A stretch of DNA of 64,000 nt. Origin: Isochrysis galbana (lineage: Eukaryota > Haptophyta > Isochrysidales > Isochrysidaceae). The stretch is from positions 3,273,144 through 3,337,143 of the forward strand of contig CM030933.1 of assembly GCA_018136815.1 (NCBI GenBank), read 5' to 3'. Of the stretch, positions 13,771 to 26,030 are shown piece after piece. The translations under genes and the position numbers were made by a program. Numbering within the stretch: the first letter of the stretch is position 1; each line of letters opens with the position of its first letter. Under the pieces are notes generated by a model, which saw only the letters and a list, made by a program, of their open reading frames with translations, made no database searches and had not been told where the DNA came from.

Positions 13771-14940
13771 TCCAATGCATGGGCTAGCACAATTGTTCGT
13801 CAGGCGATCTTCGACCGCCGCCGCCACCATCTCCCCCGTCTCTGTCCCCTCCGCCGCCCTCGCCTCAGCCTCCCTCGCCGCCACCGCCTTCACCGCCGCC
13901 GCCCTCGCTGCCACCGCCTTGCTCCGCCGCCGCCCTCCTCGCTGCCGCCGCCGCCCTCCTCGCTGCCACCGCCATTTGAGCCCTTCCTCCCACTTGGCCG
14001 GGGGGTGGAATATTCCATCTTTGCCGGGATCAGCCGCCGTGGAGGTGGCCGCTATCTCTCCCAGATAGTTTGTTTCGGTGTGTATCCAGATGTTGTTCAT
14101 TTTAGATATGTATCTTTCGTCTTCTGACACTCTAATCTCCTTGGGGGCGGTGCCCTCTGTTGTATCCGTGTCGGTGGTGTCGCCCTGTGCTGCCCGTGCG
14201 TTTGGGGGTGGTTTCTGTTCCGTCGCTGCCCTATCGAGGGTGCGTGACGCGTGCTGGACTATGTTGTCCCATGAGTCTAAGAAGGGTTGTTTGCGGACCT
14301 TGTGGCCCGCGTGGATAAACGTGTCGGGGAGGTGTTCTACGTATGTTGCGCATTCCTCTTTCGTATATGGCGTGGTGAAGTTGTCGTCTTTGAAGATATT
14401 ATGTACCACGTGTGTGTGTGGTTTTTTCCATAGGCTTATCCACAGGGCGTGCGTGGTCGGGGGTGGCCGGTGCTGGTTGTGCCATAGCGGTTGGGAGAGC
14501 GCCCCTTCCCATGTGAGGCCGGTCTGTTGGATCTTCAGCGTTCTGAAGGTGTCCAAAGGTGTCCAAAGCCTTTTGGCAGAAGGCAGGTAGTGCAGGGTTT
14601 CCTCTGATGCTGCGGGTTAGTTCCTTGGTGATACGGTAGAGAGGACCGCTCCTCGACCCAATCCTGTGCAACGGAACCACGCGTCGAGCGCGTGTTTCCA
14701 AATCGCCTTTCTCGGGCGTTGAGGTAGTTAAGGATCCATATTTTGCATGTAAGGCGTTTATGTGTTCCCTCCATTCTAGGAGGCCTAGCCCCATTGTTTT
14801 GTCCGCGCTATCCTTATGGTTTGTCGGGTAGTGTGGGTATTTTACCCATTTGGTCTTGCGGCCGGTGTAGGGGCTTGCTCCCAGAGTATTCTCTCGGCCG
14901 CATTTAGGCCTAGGTAGAATTTAGGCCTAGGTCATCGCGC
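13765..14940 (-). pseudogene. LINE ORF2 C-terminal fragment, frameshifted
   Basis: Read on the minus strand, 14930-14399 gives a post-reverse-transcriptase segment (TKWVKYPHYPTNHKDSADKT, then GLLEWREHINALHAKYGSL). It continues in another frame at 14556-13765 as LWISLWKKPHTHVVHNIF...TPYTKEECATYV...SWDNIVQHA. The second part aligns by eye with the plus-strand ORF2 fragment at the right end of the window (LWNKLECNAVHNVF...TPYSKEECSQYL...TWDTVVNHA), so both belong to one family. The frame change coincides with an exact 10-bp tandem duplication, ggtgtccaaa at 14549-14558 and 14559-14568. The C-terminal 60 codons become Ala/Arg/Glu-rich low complexity. Dead fragment. Confidence 0.75.
14903..14933. 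repeat. Short direct repeat of a palindromic word
   Basis: The word atttaggcctaggt occurs twice, 16 bp apart, between the LINE fragment and the sulfatase 3' end. Each copy contains the palindrome taggccta. Function unknown. The remaining bases 14934-15119 show nothing else recognisable. Confidence 0.6.
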
Positions 14941-15119
14941 CAAGACACGTCCCACCCAGTGCGCCCATGACGGCTAGTAACTTCGAGATGTTCGCGCCCG
15001 GTCATCCGCGCATGCGGCCACCGAAAGCGATCGCGACGGAGGCAGCAGGCGCAAGCCGTCGAGCCACGCAGCGGGCGCGGCGTGAGAGCAAGCGGCTCGG
15101 CTGCGACAGCAGGTGCGGC

Positions 15120-16790
15120 TTAGCTCTCCGCCCAGACGGGCGTCTTGGGTAGCCGCGGCGCGCCAGCACGTCCCCACTTGCTCCTCCCAAGCGCCACGAG
15201 CAGTAGCCGGTGCATGTCGAGCGCCTTTGCACGCTCGTCGTGCAAGATACTGCGCGCCTCGCTCAACCCGCTGGCGCGCACACCGTCGTGGAATAGGTCG
15301 GCCGAGCGCTCGCAAGGCGCGTCGTGAGGCGCCGTCGGCAAGCCTGCAGAGGCGCGCCGGCGGTGGAAGGGCACCCATTCCACAAGCGACCAGCCGGCCG
15401 AGCGGACCGCATACCCCATGCAGCCACTCTTGTTGTAGCGCGGCCACTGCGAGATTGCGCACCCCTCCTCCTCATCCCCGTTGGCCACCCCGTTGGCCAA
15501 GCTGCCGCCTCGCCGCGCTGCGAGCCCACGTTCCACCACCCCCTCAGCGGTCGCCACCGTGAGCCCGCGGTGCATGAGCTCATGGAGCGAGCGGCCCTCG
15601 AGCGGCGGCTGCCCCGTCGACACGGGCGGCTGGAGGCGTGCCAGCCGCAGGAGCGTGGGGTAGACGTCGATTAGCTCGACGGGCGTCGCAACCCGCACGC
15701 CCGACGGGACACCTGGGCCGGCAAAGACGAGCGGTACCTGCGTGTCGACGCGCGAGAGGCCATGCTTGCCCCAGCCGCCGCCGTGCCCAAGCTTGAAGCC
15801 ATGGTCGCCGAGTACCACCACAATCGTGCGCCGAGTCAGGTTGTGCGCCTCAAGCCCATCGCGCAGCACGCGGCCCACTTGCGCATCCGCAAACGAGACG
15901 GCCGCCGCATGCGCGAGCGCGAGCTCGGCCGCGCGCTCCGAGCCGGGCCGCAACTGCGCCGCGCGCACACCGAAGGTGCGCAGCTCGCCAAAGCCGTCCT
16001 GCAGGTGCGCAGCGTACTCGGCCGAGACGCCGGCGGGAGGCCGGCACGCGGCGTCGCACGCAGCCTCCGCCAAGCGGGCCGCGTGCGCGGCCGCTAGCTC
16101 AAAGTGGCGCGCGGGCGCGTTCCACGGCAGGTGCGGCCGCACAAAGCCGGTGGCGACGAACCACGGCCTGGGCTGGCGCGCCAGCCGCCCGATGGCCCGG
16201 ATCGTGCGCGAGGCGAGCGTGTAGTCCGTGTACCTGCGGCCGTGCGGGTCCGTCTCGGGCCCGCGCTCCCAGAGCGGCATTCCCCAGTTGACGCCGTGCG
16301 CCTTGGCGGCACCGTTGGCTCGTAACTCGGCGCGGCGCGCGGCGGCGGCGGCGGTGTGGTACTGGTTGTACCTCCACTCGGCGGCCCACTCCGTATTCCC
16401 GCGCCGCCGCGGGAAGTCGAGCCGCACGAGTCCGGCGAGGTCCGCCTCACTCGACCAGCTCGGCTCATCGTCGAGCCTCTGGTGGAACACCTTACCAAAG
16501 GAGAGTGTGAGGTAGCCGCTGAGCCTGAAGGCCTGGGGAAGGGTGATGGCGTGTGGGAGGGTGTCTCTGAAGTGTGTGTGAAGGTCGTAGCACCTGTGGG
16601 TGTCTGGACGAAGCCCTGAGAGGAGTGATGAGCGAGAAGGAGCGCAGTTTGCGAGGGATGCGTGGGCGTTAGAGAAGAGAACTCCACGGGTGGAGAGGGA
16701 GGAGAGGGAAGGAGTGGGAGAGGAGAGGAGGGAGGAGTAGCCGAGGTCATCGAGGAGGAGGAGGAGGATGTTGGGAGGAGGGGGAGGGGG
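15120..16790 (-). CDS. Iduronate-2-sulfatase-like sulfatase, N-terminus unresolved
   Basis: Minus-strand frame ending at TAA 15120-15122. It starts in a recognisable core, PNILLLLLDDLGY (metal-binding Asp pair), at ~16777. The formylglycine signature CAPSRSSLLSGLRP is at 16646-16605, with the Cys codon at 16644-16646. It is followed by RPDTHRCYDLHTHFRDT, GFVRPHLPWNAP, and the Asp-His metal motif GDHGFKLGHGGGWGKHG. About 550 residues, the usual size for the iduronate-2-sulfatase/choline-sulfatase branch. Family role: hydrolysis of sulfate esters on glycans, usually secreted or in an acidic vacuole. The substrate here is unknown. Upstream the frame stays open through C-rich codons to a stop at 16893-16895 with no ATG, so the signal peptide and start are missing: either an upstream exon or homopolymer errors. 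The satellite begins immediately upstream. Confidence 0.88.
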   Translation of the reverse strand, partial: PPPPPPNILLLLLDDLGYSSLLSSPTPSLSSLSTRGVLFSNAHASLANCAPSRSSLLSGLRPDTHRCYDLHTHFRDTLPHAITLPQAFRLSGYLTLSFGKVFHQRLDDEPSWSSEADLAGLVRLDFPRRRGNTEWAAEWRYNQYHTAAAAARRAELRANGAAKAHGVNWGMPLWERGPETDPHGRRYTDYTLASRTIRAIGRLARQPRPWFVATGFVRPHLPWNAPARHFELAAAHAARLAEAACDAACRPPAGVSAEYAAHLQDGFGELRTFGVRAAQLRPGSERAAELALAHAAAVSFADAQVGRVLRDGLEAHNLTRRTIVVVLGDHGFKLGHGGGWGKHGLSRVDTQVPLVFAGPGVPSGVRVATPVELIDVYPTLLRLARLQPPVSTGQPPLEGRSLHELMHRGLTVATAEGVVERGLAARRGGSLANGVANGDEEEGCAISQWPRYNKSGCMGYAVRSAGWSLVEWVPFHRRRASAGLPTAPHDAPCERSADLFHDGVRASGLSEARSILHDERAKALDMHRLLLVALGRSKWGRAGAPRLPKTPVWAES

Positions 16791-16859
16791 AGGAGACGTG
16801 GTGGGAGAGGGGGGGGAGGGGGGGGGGGAGAGTGGGGGGGGGGGGGGGAGAGAGAAGGA

Positions 16860-19800
16860 GACGGGGGGAAGCGGAGAAGAAGAATAGAAGGGATTATTAT
16901 TGTAGAGGGAAGAGAGGCGGAGGGGGGCAGACTCGCTACGTAATAAAGAGAGTGAAATATGGAGAAGTGGAGAAGGAAAAGAAAAAGAGAGATGGGGGGA
17001 GCGGAGAAGAAGAATAGGAGGGATTGTAGAGGGAAGAGAGGCGGGGGGGGGCAGACTCGCTACGTAATAGAGAGAGTGAAATATGGTGAAGTGGAGAGGG
17101 AAAAGAAAAAGAGAGATGGGGGGGAGCGGAGAAGAAGAATAGGAGGGATTGTAGAGGGAAGAGAGGCGGGGGGGGGCAGACTCGCTACGTAATAGAGAGA
17201 GTGAAATATGGTGAAGTGGAGAGGGAAAAGAAAAAGAGAGATGGGGGGGAGCGCAGAAGAAGAATAGGAGGGATTGTAGAGGGAAGAGAGGCGGGGGGGG
17301 GCAGACTCGCTACGTAATAAAGAGAGTGAAATATGGAGAAGTGGAGAAGGAAAAGAAAAAGAGAGATGGGGGGAGCGGAGAAGAAGAATAGGAGGGATTG
17401 TAGAGGGAAGAGAGGCGGGGGGGGGGCAGACTCGCTACGTAATAGAGAGAGTGAAATATGGTGAAGTGGAGAGGGAAAAGAAAAAGAGAGATGGGGGGGA
17501 GCGGAGAAGAAGAATAGGAGGGATTGTAGAGGGAAGAGAGGCGGGGGGGGGGCAGACTCGCTACGTAATAGAGAGAGTGAAATATGGAGAAGTGGAGAGG
17601 GAAAAGAAAAAGAGAGATGGGGGGAGCGCAGAAGAAGAATAGGAGGGATTGTAGAGGGAAGAGAGGCGGGGGGGGGGCAGACTCGCTACGTAATAAAGAG
17701 AGTGAAATATGGAGAAGTGGAGAAGGAAAAGAAAAAGAGAGATGGGGGGAGCGCAGAAGAAGAATAGGAGGGATTGTAGAGGGAAGAGAGGCGGGGGGGG
17801 GGCAGACTCGCTACGTAATAGAGAGAGTGAAATATGGTGAAGTGGAGAGGGAAAAGAAAAAGAGAGATGGGGGGAGCGCAGAAGAAGAATAGGAGGGATT
17901 GTAGAGGGAAGAGAGGCGGAGGGGGGCAGACTCGCTACGTAATAAAGAGAGTGAAATATGGAGAAGTGGAGAAGGAAAAGAAAAAGAGAGATGGGGGGAG
18001 CGGAGAAGAAGAATAGGAGGGATTGTAGAGGGAAGAGAGGCGGGGGGGGGGCAGACTCGCTACGTAATAGAGAGAGTGAAATATGGTGAAGTGGAGAGGG
18101 AAAAGAAAAAGAGAGATGGGGGGGAGCGGAGAAGAAGAATAGGAGGGATTGTAGAGGGAAGAGAGGCGGGGGGGGGGCAGACTCGCTACGTAATAGAGAG
18201 AGTGAAATATGGTGAAGTGGAGAGGGAAAAGAAAAAGAGAGATGGGGGGAGCGCAGAAGAAGAATAGGAGGGATTGTAGAGGGAAGAGAGGCGGGGGGGG
18301 GGCAGACTCGCTACGTAATAGAGAGAGTGAAATATGGAGAAGTGGAGAGGGAAAAGAAAAAGAGAGATGGGGGGAGCGCAGAAGAAGAATAGGAGGGATT
18401 GTAGAGGGAAGAGAGGCGGAGGGGGGCAGACTCGCTACGTAATAAAGAGAGTGAAATATGGAGAAGTGGAGAAGGAAAAGAAAAAGAGAGATGGGGGGAG
18501 CGGAGAAGAAGAATAGGAGGGATTGTAGAGGGAAGAGAGGCGGGGGGGGGGCAGACTCGCTACGTAATAGAGAGAGTGAAATATGGTGAAGTGGAGAGGG
18601 AAAAGAAAAAGAGAGATGGGGGGAGCGCAGAAGAAGAATAGGAGGGATTGTAGAGGGAAGAGAGGCGGAGGGGGGCAGACTCGCTACGTAATAAAGATAG
18701 TGAAATATGGAGAAGTGGAGAAGGAAAAGAAAAAGAGAGATGGGGGGAGCGGAGAAGAAGAATAGGAGGGATTGTAGAGGGAAGAGAGGCGGGGGGGGGG
18801 CAGACTCGCTACGTAATAGAGAGAGTGAAATATGGTGAAGTGGAGAGGGAAAAGAAAAAGAGAGATGGGGGGGAGCGGAGAAGAAGAATAGGAGGGATTG
18901 TAGAGGGAAGAGAGGCGGGGGGGGGGCAGACCCGCTACGTAATAGAGAGAGTGAAATATGGTGAAGTGGAGAGGGAAAAGAAAAAGAGAGATGGGGGGAG
19001 CGCAGAAGAAGAATAGGAGGGATTGTAGAGGGAAGAGAGGCGGGGGGGGGGCAGACTCGCTACGTAATAGAGAGAGTGAAATATGGAGAAGTGGAGAAGG
19101 AAAAGAAAAAGAGAGATGGGGGGAGCGCAGAAGAAGAATAGGAGGGATTGTAGAGGGAAGAGAGGCGGGGGGGGGCAGACTCGCTACGTAATAGAGAGAG
19201 TGAAATATGGTGAAGTGGAGAGGGAAAAGAAAAAGAGAGATGGGGGGGAGCGCAGAAGAAGAATAGGAGGGATTGTGTAGAGGGAAGAGAGGCGGGGGGG
19301 GGCAGACTCGCTACGTAATAGAGAGAGTGAAATATGGAGAAGTGGAGAGGGAAAAGAAAAAGAGAGATGGGGGGAGCGCAGAAGAAGAATAGGAGGGATT
19401 GTAGAGGGAAGAGAGGCGGGGGGGGGCAGACTCGCTACGTAATAGAGAGAGTGAAATATGGTGAAGTGGAGAGGGAAAAGAAAAAGAGAGATGGGGGGAG
19501 CGCAGAAGAAGAATAGGAGGGATTGTAGAGGGAAGAGAGGCGGGGGGGGGCAGACTCGCTACGTAATAGAGAGAGTGAAATATGGTGAAGTGGAGAGGGA
19601 AAAGAAAAAGAGAGATGGGGGGAGCGCAGAAGAAGAATAGGAGGGATTGTGTAGAGGGAAGAGAGGCGGAGGGGGGCAGACTCGCTACGTAATAGAGAGA
19701 GTGAAATATGGGGAAGTGGGGAGGGAAAAGAAAAAGAGAGACGGGGGGAGCGCAGAAGAAGAATAGGAGGGATTGTAGAGGGAAGAGAGGCGGGGGGGGG

Positions 19801-22800
19801 CAGACTCGCTACGTAATAGAGAGAGTGAAATATGGTGAAGTGGAGAGGGAAAAGAAAAAGAGAGATGGGGGGAGCGCAGAAGAAGAATAGGAGGGATTGT
19901 AGAGGGAAGAGAGGCGGGGGGGGGCAGACTCGCTACGTAATAGAGAGAGTGAAATATGGTGAAGTGGAGAGGGAAAAGAAAAAGAGAGATGGGGGGAGCG
20001 CAGAAGAAGAATAGGAGGGATTGTGTAGAGGGAAGAGAGGCGGAGGGGGGCAGACTCGCTACGTAATAGAGAGAGTGAAATATGGGGAAGTGGAGAGGGA
20101 AAAGAAAAAGAGAGACGGGGGGAGCGCAGAAGAAGAATAGGAGGGATTGTAGAGGGAAGAGAGGCGGGGGGGGGCAGACTCGCTACGTAATAGAGAGAGT
20201 GAAATATGGTGAAGTGGAGAGGGAAAAGAAAAAGAGAGATGGGGGGAGCGGAGAAGAAGAATAGGAGGGATTGTAGAGGGAAGAGAGGCGGGGGGGGGGC
20301 AGACTCGCTACGTAATAGAGAGAGTGAAATATGGTGAAGTGGAGAGGGAAAAGAAAAAGAGAGACGGGGGGAGCGCAGAAGAAGAATAGGAGGGATTGTA
20401 GAGGGAAGAGAGGCGGGGGGGGGCAGACTCGCTACGTAATAGAGAGAGTGAAATATGGAGAAGTGGAGAAGGAAAAGAAAAAGAGAGATGGGGGGAGCGC
20501 AGAAGAAGAATAGGAGGGATTGTGTAGAGGGAAGAGAGGCGGGGGGGGGGCAGACTCGCTACGTAATAGAGAGAGTGAAATATGGGGAAGTGGAGAGGGA
20601 AAAGAAAAAGAGAGACGGGGGGAGCGCAGAAGAAGAATAGGAGGGATTGTAGAGGGAAGAGAGGCGGGGGGGGGCAGACTCGCTACGTAATAGAGAGAGT
20701 GAAATATGGTGAAGTGGAGAGGGAAAAGAAAAAGAGAGATGGGGGGAGCGCAGAAGAAGAATAGGAGGGATTGTGTAGAGGGAAGAGAGGCGGAGGGGGG
20801 CAGACTCGCTACGTAATAGAGAGAGTGAAATATGGGGAAGTGGAGAGGGAAAAGAAAAAGAGAGACGGGGGGAGCGCAGAAGAAGAAGAGGAGGGATTGT
20901 AGAGGGAAGAGAGGCGGGGGGGGGCAGACTCGCTACGTAATAGAGAGAGTGAAATATGGTGAAGTGGAGAGGGAAAAGAAAAAGAGAGATGGGGGGGAGC
21001 GCAGAAGAAGAATAGGAGGGATTGTAGAGGGAAGAGAGGCGGGGGGGGGCAGACTCGCTACGTTATAGAGAGAGTGAAATATGGTGAAGTGGAGAGGGAA
21101 AAGAAAAAGAGAGATGGGGGGGAGCGGAGAAGAAGAATAGGAGGGATTGTGTAGAGGGAAGAGAGGCGGGGGGGGGGCAGACTCGCTACGTAATAGAGAG
21201 AGTGAAATATGGAGAAGTGGAGAGGGAAAAGAAAAAGAGAGACGGGGGGAGCGCAGAAGAAGAATAGGAGGGATTGTAGAGGGAAGAGAGGCGGGGGGGG
21301 GCAGACTCGCTACGTAATAGAGAGAGTGAAATATGGTGAAGTGGAGAGGGAAAAGAAAAAGAGAGATGGGGGGAGCGCAGAAGAAGAATAGGAGGGATTG
21401 TGTAGAGGGAAGAGAGGCGGGGGGGGGGCAGACTCGCTACGTAATAGAGAGAGTGAAATATGGAGAAGTGGAGAAGGAAAAGAAAAAGAGAGATGGGGGG
21501 AGCGGAGAAGAAGAATAGGAGGGATTGTGTAGAGGGAAGAGAGGGGGGGGGGGGGCAGACTCGCTACGTAATAGAGAGAGTGAAATATGGTGAAGTGGAG
21601 AGGGAAAAGAAAAAGAGAGATGGGGGGAGCGGAGAAGAAAAATAGGAGGGATTGTGTAGAGGGAAGAGAGGCGGGGGGGGGCAGACTCGCTACGGAATAA
21701 AGAGAGTGAAATATGGAGAAGTGGAGAAGGAAAAGAAAAAGAGAGATGGGGGGAGCGGAGAAGAAGAATAGGAGGGATTGTGTAGAGGGAAGAGAGGCGG
21801 GGGGGGGCAGACTCGCTACGTAATAGAGAGAGTGAAATATGGAGAAGTGGAGAGGGAAAAGAAAAAGAGAGATGGGGGGAGCGGAGAAGAAGAATAGGAG
21901 GGATTGTGTAGAGGGAAGAGAGGCGGGGGGGGGGCAGACTCGCTACGGAATAAAGAGAGTGAAATATGGAGAAGTGGAGAAGGAAAAGAAAAAGAGAGAT
22001 GGGGGGGAGCGCAGAAGAAGAATAGGAGGGATTGTAGAGGGAAGAGAGGCGGGGGGGGGGCAGACTCGCTACGTAATAGAGAGAGTGAAATATGGAGAAG
22101 TGGAGAGGGAAAAGAAAAAGAGAGATGGGGGGAGCGCAGAAGAAGAATAGGAGGGATTGTGTAGAGGGAAGAGAGGCGGGGGGGGGGCAGACTCGCTACG
22201 GAATAAAGAGAGTGAAATATGGAGAAGTGGAGAAGGAAAAGAAAAAGAGAGATGGGGGGAGCGGAGAAGAAGAATAGGAGGGATTGTGTAGAGGGAAGAG
22301 AGGCGGGGGGGGGGCAGACTCGCTACGTAATAGAGAGAGTAAAATATGGTGAAGTGGAGAGGGAAAAGAAAAAGAGAGATGGGGGGAGCGCAGAAGAAGA
22401 ATAGGAGGGATTGTGTAGAGGGAAGAGAGGCGGAGGGGGGCAGACTCGCTACGTAATAGAGAGAGTGAAATATGGAGAAGTGGAGAAGGAAAAGAAAAAG
22501 AGAGATGGGGGGGAGCGCAGAAGAATAATAGGAGGGATTGTAGAGGGAAGAGAGGCGGGGGGGGGGCAGACTCGCTACGTAATAGAGAGAGTGAAATATG
22601 GAGAAGTGGAGAGGGAAAAGAAAAAGAGAGATGGGGGGAGCGCAGAAGAAGAATAGGAGGGATTGTGTAGAGGGAAGAGAGGCGGGGGGGGGCAGACTCG
22701 CTACGTAATAGAGAGAGTGAAATATGGTGAAGTGGAGAGGGAAAAGAAAAAGAGAGATGGGGGGGAGCGGAGAAGAAGAATAGGAGGGATTGTAGAGGGA

Positions 22801-25800
22801 AGAGAGGCGGGGGGGGGCAGACTCGCTACGGAATAAAGAGAGTGAAATATGGAGAAGTGGAGAAGGAAAAGAAAAAGAGAGATGGGGGGAGCGGAGAAGA
22901 AGAATAGGAGGGATTGTGTAGAGGGAAGAGAGGGGGGGGGGGGCAGACTCGCTACGTACTAGAGAGAGTGAAATATGGTGAAGTGGAGAGGGAAATGAAA
23001 AAGAGAGAAGGGGGGGAGCGCAGAAGAAGAATAGGAGGGATTGTGTAGAGGGAAGAGAGAGGGGGGCAGACTCGCTACGTAATAGAGAGAGTGAAATATG
23101 GAGAAGTGGAGAGGGAAAAGAAAAAGAGAGATGGGGGGAGCGCAGAAGAAGAATAGGAGGGATTGTAGAGGGAAGAGAGGCGGGGGGGGGCAGACTCGCT
23201 ACGTAATAGAGAGAGTGAAATATGGTGAAGTGGAGAGGGAAAAGAAAAAGAGAGATGGGGGGAGCGCAGAAGAAGAATAGGAGGGATTGTAGAGGGAAGA
23301 GAGGCGGGGGGGGGCAGACTCGCTACGTAATAGAGAGAGTAAAATATGGTGAAGTGGAGAGGGAAAAGAAAAAGAGAGATGGGGGGGAGCGCAGAAGAAG
23401 AATAGGAGGGATTGTGTAGAGGGAAGAGAGGCGGGGGGGGGGCAGACTCGCTACGTAATAGAGAGAGTGAAATATGGTGAAGTGGAGAGGGAAAAGAAAA
23501 AGAGAGATGGGGGGAGCGCAGAAGAAGAATAGGAGGGATTGTAGAGGGAAGAGAGGCGGGGGGGGGCAGACTCGCTACGGAATAAAGAGAGTGAAATATG
23601 GAGAAGTGGAGAAGGAAAAGAAAAAGAGAGATGGGGGGAGCGGAGAAGAAGAATAGGAGGGATTGTGTAGAGGGAAGAGAGGGGGGGGGGGGGGGGCAGA
23701 CTCGCTACGTAATAGAGAGAGTGAAATATGGTGAAGTGGAGAGGGAAAAGAAAAAGAGAGATGGGGGGAGCGGAGAAGAAAAATAGGAGGGATTGTGTAG
23801 AGGGAAGAGAGGCGGGGGGGGGGCAGACTCGCTACGTAATAGGGAGAGTGAAATATGGTGAAGTGGAGAAGGAAAAGAAAAAGAGAGATGGGGGGAGCGG
23901 AGAAGAAGAATAGGAGGGATTGTGTAGAGGGAAGAGAGGCGGGGGGGGGGCAGACTCGCTACGTAATAGAGAGAGTGAAATATGGTGAAGTGGAGAAGGA
24001 AAAGAAAAAGAGAGATGAAGGGAGCGCAGAAGAAGAATAGGAGGGATTGTGTAGAGGGAAGAGAGGCGGGGGAATAGAGAGAGTGAAATATGGAGAAGTG
24101 GAGAGGGAAAAGAAAAAGAGAGATGGGGGGGAGCGGAGAAGAAGAATAGGAGGGATTGTAGAGGGAAGAGAGGCGGGGGGGGGGGGCAGACTCGCTACGT
24201 AATAGAGAGAGTGAAATATGGTGAAGTGGAGAGGGAAAAGAAAAAGAGAGATGGGGGGGAGCGGAGAAGAAGAATAGGAGGGATTGTAGAGGGAAGAGAG
24301 GCGGGGGGGGGGCAGACTCGCTACGTAATAGAGAGAGTGAAATATGGTGAAGTGGAGAGGGAAAAGAAAAAGAGAGATGGGGGGAGCGCAGAAGAAGAAT
24401 AGGAGGGATTGTAGAGGGAAGAGAGGCGGGGGGGGGGGGGCAGACTCGCTACGTAATAGAGAGAGTGAAATATGGTGAAGTGGAGAGGGAAAAGAAAAAG
24501 AGAGATGGGGGGAGCGCAGAAGAAGAATAGGAGGGATTGTAGAGGGAAGAGAGGCGGGGGGGGCAGACTCGCTACGTAATAGAGAGAGTGAAATATGGTG
24601 AAGTGGAGAGGGAAAAGAAAAAGAGAGATGGGGGGAGCGGAGAAGAAGAATAGGAGGGATTGTAGAGGGAAGAGAGGCGGGGGGGGGCAGACTCGCTACG
24701 GAATAAAGAGAGTGAAATATGGAGAAGTGGAGAGGGAAAAGAAAAAGAGAGATGGGGGGGAGCGCAGAAGAAGAATAGGAGGGATTGTAGAGGGAAGAGA
24801 GGCGGGGGGGGGGGCAGACTCGCTACGTAATAGAGAGAGTGAAATATGGTGAAGTGGAGAGGGAAAAGAAAAAGAGAGATGGGGGGAGCGGAGAAGAAGA
24901 ATAGGAGGGATTGTAGAGGGAAGAGAGGCGGGGGGGGCAGACTCGCTACGTAATAGAGAGAGTGAAATATGGTGAAGTGGAGAGGGAAATGAAAAAGAGA
25001 GATGGGGGGAGCGCAGAAGAAGAATAGGAGGGATTGTAGAGGGAAGAGAGGCGGGGGGTGCAGACTCGCTACGTTATAGAGAGAGTGAAATATGGTGAAG
25101 TGGAGAGGGAAAAGAAAAAGAGAGATGGGGGGAGCGGAGAAGAAGAATAGGAGGGATTGTGTAGAGGGAAGAGAGGCGGGGGGGGGGCAGACTCGCTACG
25201 TAATAGAGAGAGTGAAATATGGTGAAGTGGAGAGGGAAATGAAAAAGAGAGATGGGGGGAGCGCAGAAGAAGAATAGGAGGGATTGTAGAGGGAAGAGAG
25301 GCGGGGGGGGGCAGACTCGCTACGTAATAGAGAGAGTGAAATATGGTGAAGTGGAGAGGGAAAAGAAAAAGAGAGATGGGGGGGAGCGGAGAAGAAGAAT
25401 AGGAGGGATTGTAGAGGGAAGAGAGGCGGGGGGGGGGCAGACTCGCTACGTAATAGAGAGAGTGAAATATAGTGAAGTGGAGAGGGAAAAGAAAAAGAGA
25501 GATGGGGGGAGCGCAGAAGAAGAATAGGAGGGATTGTAGAGGGAAGAGAGGCGAGGGGGGGCAGACTCGCTACGTAATAGAGAGAGTGAAATATGGTGAA
25601 GTGGAGAGGGAAATGAAAAAGAGAGATGGGGGGAGCGCAGAAGAAGAATAGAAGGGATTGTAGAGGGAAGAGAGGCGGGGGGGGGCAGACTCGCTACGTT
25701 ATAGAGAGAGTGAAATATGGTGAAGTGGAGAGGGAAAAGAAAAAGAGAGATGGGGGGAGCGGAGAAGAAGAATAGGAGGGATTGTGTAGAGGGAAGAGAG

Positions 25801-26030
25801 GCGGGGGGGGCAGACTCGCTACGTAATAGAGAGAGTGAAATATGGTGAAGTGGAGAGGGAAAAGAAAAAGAGAGATGGGGGGAGCGCAGAAGAAGAATAG
25901 GAGGGATTGCGTAGAGGGAAGAGAGGCGGGGGGGGGGGGGCAGACTCGCTACGTAATAGAGAGAGTGAAATATGGAAAAGTGGAGGGCGAAAAGAAAAGA
26001 GAGATGGGGGGAGCGGAGGAGAAGAATACA
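16860..26030. repeat. ~125-bp purine-strand satellite, about 73 copies
   Basis: Units of 124-127 bp repeat head to tail. Landmarks are cagactcgctacgtaat, gtgaaatatgg, gaaaagaaaaagagaga and a run of 6-14 G. The plus strand is almost all A/G. Variant positions include aataaagag versus aatagagag, gattgtagagg versus gattgtgtagagg, gcgcagaag versus gcggagaag, and G-run length. Variants recur in blocks, so higher-order repeats are present. Unit length is not a multiple of three, so the 60-100 codon ORFs in it are not conserved proteins. One unit near 24060 lacks the cagactcgctacg segment. The last units (after 25900) are degenerate and the array fades out at ~26030. Confidence 0.95.

Noticed and set aside
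16860-26030. Dozens of 60-100-codon ORFs (GGGGQTRYVIERVKYGEVE type) in the satellite
   Set aside because: Unit length is 124-127 bp, so the frame changes every unit. The ORFs mirror the repeat and have no independent support.
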